Below are positions 59,493 to 64,000 of a stretch of 64,000 bases of DNA, in pieces. How positions within the stretch are numbered: position 1 is the first letter of the stretch; every line of letters starts with the position of its first letter. Below the pieces are notes generated by a model. It was not told where the DNA came from, ran no database searches, and saw only the letters and a list, made by a program, of their open reading frames with translations. Location: the NCBI GenBank assembly GCA_040266995.1, contig JAWRHV010000001.1, forward strand, positions 1 to 64,000, in the 5' to 3' direction. Source of the stretch: UBA4312 sp040266995 (GTDB taxonomy: Bacteria > Bacillota_I > Bacilli_A > Erysipelotrichales > Erysipelotrichaceae). The position numbers were made by a program, and so were the translations under genes.

Positions 59493-61928
59493 ATGAAATA
59501 CGGTTATTTCGACGATACAGCAAAAGAATATGTCATCGAATCCCCCAGAACTCCATTACCATGGATCAATTACTTAGGATCCCAGGAATTCTTTCGTTTG
59601 ATATCCAATACATCCGGAGGCTATTGTTTTTACAAAGACGCCAAACTGCTCCGTTTGACTCGTTATCGCTATAACAACAGTCCGCTGGACTCCAATGGAC
59701 ATTATTATTATATAAAAGATGGGGATACGATCTGGAATCCCGGCTGGCAACCAGTACAGACAGAACTGGATGCCTATACCTGCCGACATGGATTAGGTTA
59801 TACCATTATCTCGGGAACAAAAGATCAAGTTCGTGCAGATCAAGAAGTTTTTGTTCCGGTCAATGAAACTTGTGAACTGACAAGGATCACCCTTACCAAT
59901 GAATCCGATATGGAAAAAGATCTTGACCTTTTCAGCTATGTCGAATTCTGTTTATGGAACGCCGAAGATGATTCCACGAATTTTCAAAGAAACTTCTCTA
60001 CCGGTGAAGTTGAAGTGATCGACAGCTGCATCTACCATAAAACGGAATACCGTGAACGTCGGAATCACTATGCCCTGTTTGCGTGCAACCGGGAAGTCGA
60101 TGGGTTTGATACAAGCCGTGATGAATTTGTCGGTATCTACAATGGACCACACAATCCACAGGCTGTTAAAGAAGGAAAGAGCCATAACAGTATCGCTCAT
60201 GGATGGGCTCCGATCGGCAGCCACCATATCCATCTGCACTTAAAACCGGGAGAACGTGTTTCAACGATCTTTATTCTTGGTTACTGCGAAAATCCATATG
60301 AAGAAAAATTTGAATCGTTGAACGTAATCAATAAAAAGCCGGCGGACCGTCTGGTTTCCTTGTTCTCCACAGATGAAGATTTCGATGCAGCCCTTGAATC
60401 TTTAAGACAATATTGGGATCAGCTTTTATCGACCTACTCTATTACCAGTCACGATGAAAAGCTCAACCGTATCGTGAATATATGGAATCAATACCAATGT
60501 ATGGTGACCTTTAATATGTCCCGCAGCGCCAGTTACTTTGAAAGCGGCATGGGCCGAGGAATGGGCTTCCGTGACTCCTGCCAGGATCTGCTGGGCTTTG
60601 TCCATCTGATTCCGGAAAGAGCCAGAGAACGAATTCTCGATATCGCCAATACACAATTCGAAGATGGAAGTGCCTATCACCAATACCAGCCATTGACCAA
60701 GAGAGGTAACCTGGCAGTAGGCAGCGGATTCAATGACGATCCACTTTGGCTGATTGCCGGAACGGCTGCTTATCTAAGAGAAACCGGCGATTTCTCCATT
60801 CTGGATGAAATGTGTGATTTTGATAACGATTCTTCCAAAGCCGCTCCGTTAATGGAACACTTACGTCGAAGCTTCCATTATACCGCAACCCATAAAGGGC
60901 CACATGCCCTGCCTCTGATCGGACGGGCTGACTGGAATGACTGTCTGAATCTCAACTGTTTCTCTGAAACACCAGGGGAAAGCTTCCAGATTACCGGACC
61001 GAGCGAAGGCCCGGTGGCAGAAAGTGTGTTTATTGCCGGTATGTTCGTAAAATATGGACTGGAATATGCGGATATCTGTAAACACATCGGCCTGGATCAG
61101 GAAGCCGAAGAAGTCATTGCCCAGGTAGAACAGATGCGGACAGCGATATTGGATGCCGGTTGGGATGGCGAATGGTTCGTACGCGCTTACGATGCTTACT
61201 CCAATCCTATCGGCAGCAAAGTATGCGAAGAAGGACAAATCTTTATTGAACCACAAGGAATGTGCGTTATGGCTGGTGTCGGTGTAGAGACCGGACAAGC
61301 AGCCAAGGCTTTAAAGAGTGTGGAAAAGCACTTGGAAACAGAGTTTGGAATCGTATTAAATCAACCCGCTTATCAGAGATACCATGTGGAATTAGGAGAA
61401 ATCAGTTCTTATCCGCCTGGATATAAAGAAAATGCCGGAATTTTCTGTCACAACAATCCATGGATTGCGTGTGCAGAAACCGTATTAGGCCATGGAAACC
61501 GTGCCTTCTCTGTTTTCAAAAAAACGTGCCCGGTTTATCTGGAAGATATCAGCGAAATCCATCGGACAGAACCTTATGTTTACTGCCAGATGGTAGCCGG
61601 CAAAGATGCCCCGACCCATGGAGAAGGAAAAAACAGCTGGCTGACCGGAACCGCCGCGTGGACATTCACCTGCATGAGCCAGTACATCCTGGGAATTCAA
61701 CCGACATTGGATGGATTGCGCATTGACCCATGCATTCCGGATACATTGGAATCCTTTACCTGCAAGCGGATCTACCGCAATGCGACATACAATATTTCGG
61801 TAGATAATCACGCCAAGGCACAAAAAGGTGTCAAAAAAATGATCGTTAACGGTAAGGAGGTGCAAGGAAATATCGTTCCTCTCTCCGATCATTGTAAAGA
61901 ATATGATATTCAAGTCACACTTGGATAA
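59493..61928 (+). CDS. Cellobiose phosphorylase (GH94)
   Basis: 811 residues from ATG 59493, the size of clostridial cellobiose phosphorylases. The start YGYFDDTAKEYVI with PLPWINYLG, then WNPGWQPV, NFQRNFSTGEVE, SRSASYFESGMGRGMGFRDS, and IGRADWNDCLN with the catalytic Asp (about residue 483) match that enzyme closely. It splits cellobiose with phosphate to alpha-glucose-1-phosphate and glucose in the cytoplasm. AAAGGA lies 12 nt upstream, a long spacing; a frame extension to 59412 is less likely. A sequence that matches so well is unlikely to be a cellodextrin or chitobiose phosphorylase. Confidence 0.93.
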   Translation: MKYGYFDDTAKEYVIESPRTPLPWINYLGSQEFFRLISNTSGGYCFYKDAKLLRLTRYRYNNSPLDSNGHYYYIKDGDTIWNPGWQPVQTELDAYTCRHGLGYTIISGTKDQVRADQEVFVPVNETCELTRITLTNESDMEKDLDLFSYVEFCLWNAEDDSTNFQRNFSTGEVEVIDSCIYHKTEYRERRNHYALFACNREVDGFDTSRDEFVGIYNGPHNPQAVKEGKSHNSIAHGWAPIGSHHIHLHLKPGERVSTIFILGYCENPYEEKFESLNVINKKPADRLVSLFSTDEDFDAALESLRQYWDQLLSTYSITSHDEKLNRIVNIWNQYQCMVTFNMSRSASYFESGMGRGMGFRDSCQDLLGFVHLIPERARERILDIANTQFEDGSAYHQYQPLTKRGNLAVGSGFNDDPLWLIAGTAAYLRETGDFSILDEMCDFDNDSSKAAPLMEHLRRSFHYTATHKGPHALPLIGRADWNDCLNLNCFSETPGESFQITGPSEGPVAESVFIAGMFVKYGLEYADICKHIGLDQEAEEVIAQVEQMRTAILDAGWDGEWFVRAYDAYSNPIGSKVCEEGQIFIEPQGMCVMAGVGVETGQAAKALKSVEKHLETEFGIVLNQPAYQRYHVELGEISSYPPGYKENAGIFCHNNPWIACAETVLGHGNRAFSVFKKTCPVYLEDISEIHRTEPYVYCQMVAGKDAPTHGEGKNSWLTGTAAWTFTCMSQYILGIQPTLDGLRIDPCIPDTLESFTCKRIYRNATYNISVDNHAKAQKGVKKMIVNGKEVQGNIVPLSDHCKEYDIQVTLG

Positions 61929-61935
61929 TTCGATT

Positions 61936-61973
61936 AAAAGCTCAAGGTTCCCTATCCTCCTCCTTGGGCTTTT
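61936..61973 (+). terminator. Terminator of the phosphorylase gene
   Basis: AAAAGCTCAAGG (61936-61947) pairs with CCTTGGGCTTTT (61962-61973) with one mismatch. The following T run is short. Confidence 0.7.
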
Positions 61974-62004
61974 ATAATGCCAAAAAAAGATCCTGTTAAG
62001 GATC

Positions 62005-62694
62005 TTAGATCGTCTCCGCAGAAACAATGCCGTTCATTGCGTTGATATGGTCCACCAGTTCCTTTTGGTTGACCGGCTGATCCGGCCGTAAGGTGATCAT
62101 GCCGGAATACATGGATATATTATTCTCATTGGTGCCTGTAATCTGCAGATTGGTGATAGCCATGCTCTGGTCTTTACAGTATCGCAGCACATCATCCAGA
62201 TTGTCTTTTTTGAAATAGCTGACAACCAGTTTGAATTCCGGTGAACGATGCATCTGCGCCTTGATGTTGGCAAAATAGGTTTCCGCAAGAAGAACCAGAA
62301 TAACAGCCAGGATCGCCCCTTCATAGAAGCCGGCTCCCACCGCAATACCGATGACACCATCGGTCCATAATCCGGCAGCCGTCGTCAGGCCTTTGACCGT
62401 TTTCTTTCTTGTAACCACGATCGTTCCTGCACCGATAAAACCTAACCCTGTTACAACCTGTGCCCCGATACGGGACATATCGGTTGGAACTTTCAAACCA
62501 AGATAGAGAAATAAACCAGTCAGACTGGCAACACAAGCACCGATACACACCAGTATGTGGGTACGGAAGCCCGCATTCTTATGATTGTAAGAACGTTCCA
62601 GTCCGATCAGACCTCCCAAGATAAACGCACATATCATTTTAACAAGAACGGAAAGAAAGTCTATCCCTCGAACCGCATTAAATATTGTGATCAT
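62005..62694 (-). CDS. MgtC/SapB family membrane protein, copy 2
   Basis: 229 residues from ATG 62694 (TTAGGAGG upstream). About four to five helices with the family motifs GGLIGLERSYNHKNAGFRTH, IGAQVVTGLGFIGAGTIV and GLTTAAGLWTDGVIGIAVGAG, followed by a soluble C-terminal ACT-like domain from about residue 150. MgtC-like proteins affect membrane potential, magnesium homeostasis and stress survival. It directly follows a paralogue. Confidence 0.9.
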   Translation of the reverse strand: MITIFNAVRGIDFLSVLVKMICAFILGGLIGLERSYNHKNAGFRTHILVCIGACVASLTGLFLYLGLKVPTDMSRIGAQVVTGLGFIGAGTIVVTRKKTVKGLTTAAGLWTDGVIGIAVGAGFYEGAILAVILVLLAETYFANIKAQMHRSPEFKLVVSYFKKDNLDDVLRYCKDQSMAITNLQITGTNENNISMYSGMITLRPDQPVNQKELVDHINAMNGIVSAETI

Positions 62695-62704
62695 ATGTTC
62701 CCTC

Positions 62705-63427
62705 CTAACGCAATTCTTCGATCGCATACACACACGATAAAGCCGCTACGGCGGACAATACACTGGAATGCGATGGATTCTCTTTGCTCAGTTTCATAGA
62801 GAAAATAGCCGAAGGATGATGTTCCCCCATCTTTTTGACCCGTTCCACTTCAATATCATAGATATGCGCCCCTTCTTCTCTAAGTACATCAGATATTTGA
62901 CCAATACTGTTAATTGAATCAAATTCAACAGATAATGTAACATTTCGCGCTTTTCTTTTATATAAAATCTCCAATGGATACATAACTTCCAAAACCAGGA
63001 TCATCATGATCAATGTAACAATCACCAGCTCAAAGAAACCGGCGCCGCATGCTAATCCCATACATACAGAAGCAAACAAGCCGGCAGCCGTTGTCAACCC
63101 GGACAAACGCTGATGGCTGACAGATAGAATAGTTCCCGCAGCCAGGAAACCGATCCCGCTGATTGCCTGGGTTCCGACACGTGATGCATCAAATTTCTCG
63201 CCGACTTCGGCAACGATGGGAGCCCATGCCCCTTTGATCATCTCATATTCATACAAAGAGATCAGAATACATAATGCAGCACCTATACTAGCTAACATAT
63301 AGGTTCTCAGTCCGGCGGCCTGTTCTCTTTTAGACCGTCCCCATCCAATCACTCCACCTGCTATCATTGCCAGCACCAGACGAAGGGCTACGGATAAAAA
63401 CGTAAACTCTCTTAATGTTTCCATCAT
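62705..63427 (-). CDS. MgtC/SapB family membrane protein, copy 1
   Basis: 240 residues; two successive ATGs at the start, GGAGG upstream. The same layout as its neighbour: GGVIGWGRSKREQAAGLRTY, VGTQAISGIGFLAAGTIL, GLTTAAGLFASVCMGLACGAGF, then a C-terminal soluble domain. The two copies are clearly diverged. The pair is separated by 10 nt and is one transcript. They may form a hetero-oligomer. Confidence 0.9.
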   Translation of the reverse strand: MMETLREFTFLSVALRLVLAMIAGGVIGWGRSKREQAAGLRTYMLASIGAALCILISLYEYEMIKGAWAPIVAEVGEKFDASRVGTQAISGIGFLAAGTILSVSHQRLSGLTTAAGLFASVCMGLACGAGFFELVIVTLIMMILVLEVMYPLEILYKRKARNVTLSVEFDSINSIGQISDVLREEGAHIYDIEVERVKKMGEHHPSAIFSMKLSKENPSHSSVLSAVAALSCVYAIEELR

Positions 63428-63821
63428 AAACAGAGTTCCTCCTCACCACAAAGATTTTTGTATTTAAATGTTGTTAAGATCATTCCATCAAGCATAGAAA
63501 AAGAATAAAGAAACGACGTACAAGCTGCCTGAAATCCCGTACGCCGTTTTATGACACGCCTTATATTCGATATATCAACAGTATCATCTGTTTTCTTTGT
63601 GGAGGAATGAAATAACAGATGTTGCCTATGTGACTGTTTTAGTATCTACTTGCCTTTTATGCTTGTTCTATCTAAATACATCGAATGATAATTATTATGA
63701 TGCTGTGCGTGTCAATCGATCAAATTCTCTTCCTACTTTCCTTAGGAATATCGTTGAAAACAATGATCGAATTCCTACTATAAAAATACCATTCAATTGA
63801 TTGAAATGCAATATGTGACAA
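63428..63821. other. 394-bp gap upstream of the mgtC pair
   Basis: Holds a hairpin with arms AAACGACGTAC and GTACGCCGTTT (about 63512-63547; one mismatch), which on the minus strand is followed by a T-rich run and so could terminate the bcp transcript or act as a leader attenuator for the mgtC pair. A plus-strand open frame at 63597-63800 has no plausible start codon and is not called. No known magnesium riboswitch could be made out by eye. Confidence 0.5.
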
Positions 63822-64000
63822 TTAAATCAGATCTAACATATTTTTCGGATTCTCTGCTGGTTTCACTTTACTATAAGCTTGTGCGATCATTCCCTGCTCA
63901 TCGATCAGATACGTTGTTCGCACAACGCCCATCGTCACTCTTCCATACATTTTCTTTTCTTTCCAGACATCGTATGCCTGGATCACTTCTTTATCCGGAT
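63822..64000 (-). CDS. bcp: Peroxiredoxin of the Bcp/PrxQ type (5' end outside window)
   Basis: Only the last 59 codons are in the window, ending with TAA at 63822. The tail reads DKEVIQAYDVWKEKKMYG, then GVVRTTYLIDEQGMI and a lysine-rich end (KVKPAENPKNMLDLI), the usual C-terminal part of bacterioferritin co-migratory protein. Such enzymes reduce hydroperoxides through an N-terminal cysteine that lies outside the window. Confidence 0.88.
   Translation of the reverse strand, partial: PDKEVIQAYDVWKEKKMYGRVTMGVVRTTYLIDEQGMIAQAYSKVKPAENPKNMLDLI

Noticed and set aside
63597..63800. Plus-strand open frame of 67 codons
   Set aside because: It begins with TTG inside a GGAGG-like stretch, has no ATG in frame, and no recognisable features.
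1..64000. CRISPR arrays, rRNA genes, prophage structural genes or integrase
   Set aside because: None could be seen: no regularly spaced repeats, no rRNA-like sequence and no phage-type open frames.

Overview
The window looks like a chromosomal segment of a low-to-mid-GC Bacillota gut-type anaerobe, most likely of the Erysipelotrichia or a neighbouring class. Signs are Gram-positive ribosome-binding sites throughout, a FabT/FabK-type fatty-acid cluster, mannose-family PTS and CUT1 sugar transporters, ROK kinases, cellobiose phosphorylase, and both GluRS and GlnRS with a tRNA-Gln gene. The genus cannot be fixed from the sequence alone.

Layout. 1-8.3 kb: a minus-strand catabolic operon (2-hydroxyacid dehydrogenase, KDPG-type aldolase, mannose-family PTS IIB-IIC-IID-IIA, an unknown membrane protein, and a Zn-dependent dehydrogenase that runs off the left edge), with a divergent LevR-type regulator. 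8.3-16.9 kb: an AT-rich defence island on the minus strand, holding a DUF262/HNH enzyme (GmrSD type), a Schlafen-AlbA/GHKL protein with a perfect internal palindrome, an unknown gene paired with a HEPN-like gene, AbiH, and an AbiGi/AbiGii pair with an operator over its promoter. 16.9-18.3 kb: an IS256-family element. 18.5-19.3 kb: a decayed small membrane gene and a hypothetical gene. Near 19.3 kb the base composition changes visibly to a richer GC, which suggests that the left part was acquired.

19.3-32.4 kb: MarR, DegV, then a 14-gene type II fatty-acid operon (acpP-accBCDA-fabH-fabK-FabX-like-fabD-fabG-fabF-fabZ-acpS-plsC), with two palindromes over its promoter and a FabT-like MarR gene upstream. 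The operon encodes acyl-chain synthesis from acetyl-CoA carboxylation to a PlsC-type acyltransferase. Its second FMN enzyme resembles FabX and may be the source of double bonds.

32.4-51.6 kb: housekeeping genes: a two-domain acetyltransferase, a membrane-anchored XRE regulator, tRNA-Trp, an SDR, a small operon (bicupin, two HAD phosphatases, ROK kinase, VanZ), a lactate-permease family protein, galE, CpXC protein, aminopeptidase P, MscS, gltX, tRNA-Gln, an SDR, a PepSY lipid-side protein, glnS and an RHH protein. 51.7-62 kb: a cellobiose system: LacI regulator, CUT1 ABC transporter, galM, ROK glucokinase, and a divergent GH94 cellobiose phosphorylase. Cellobiose would enter intact, be split by phosphate to glucose-1-phosphate and glucose, and the glucose be phosphorylated. 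62-64 kb: tandem MgtC/SapB proteins and the end of a Bcp peroxiredoxin gene.
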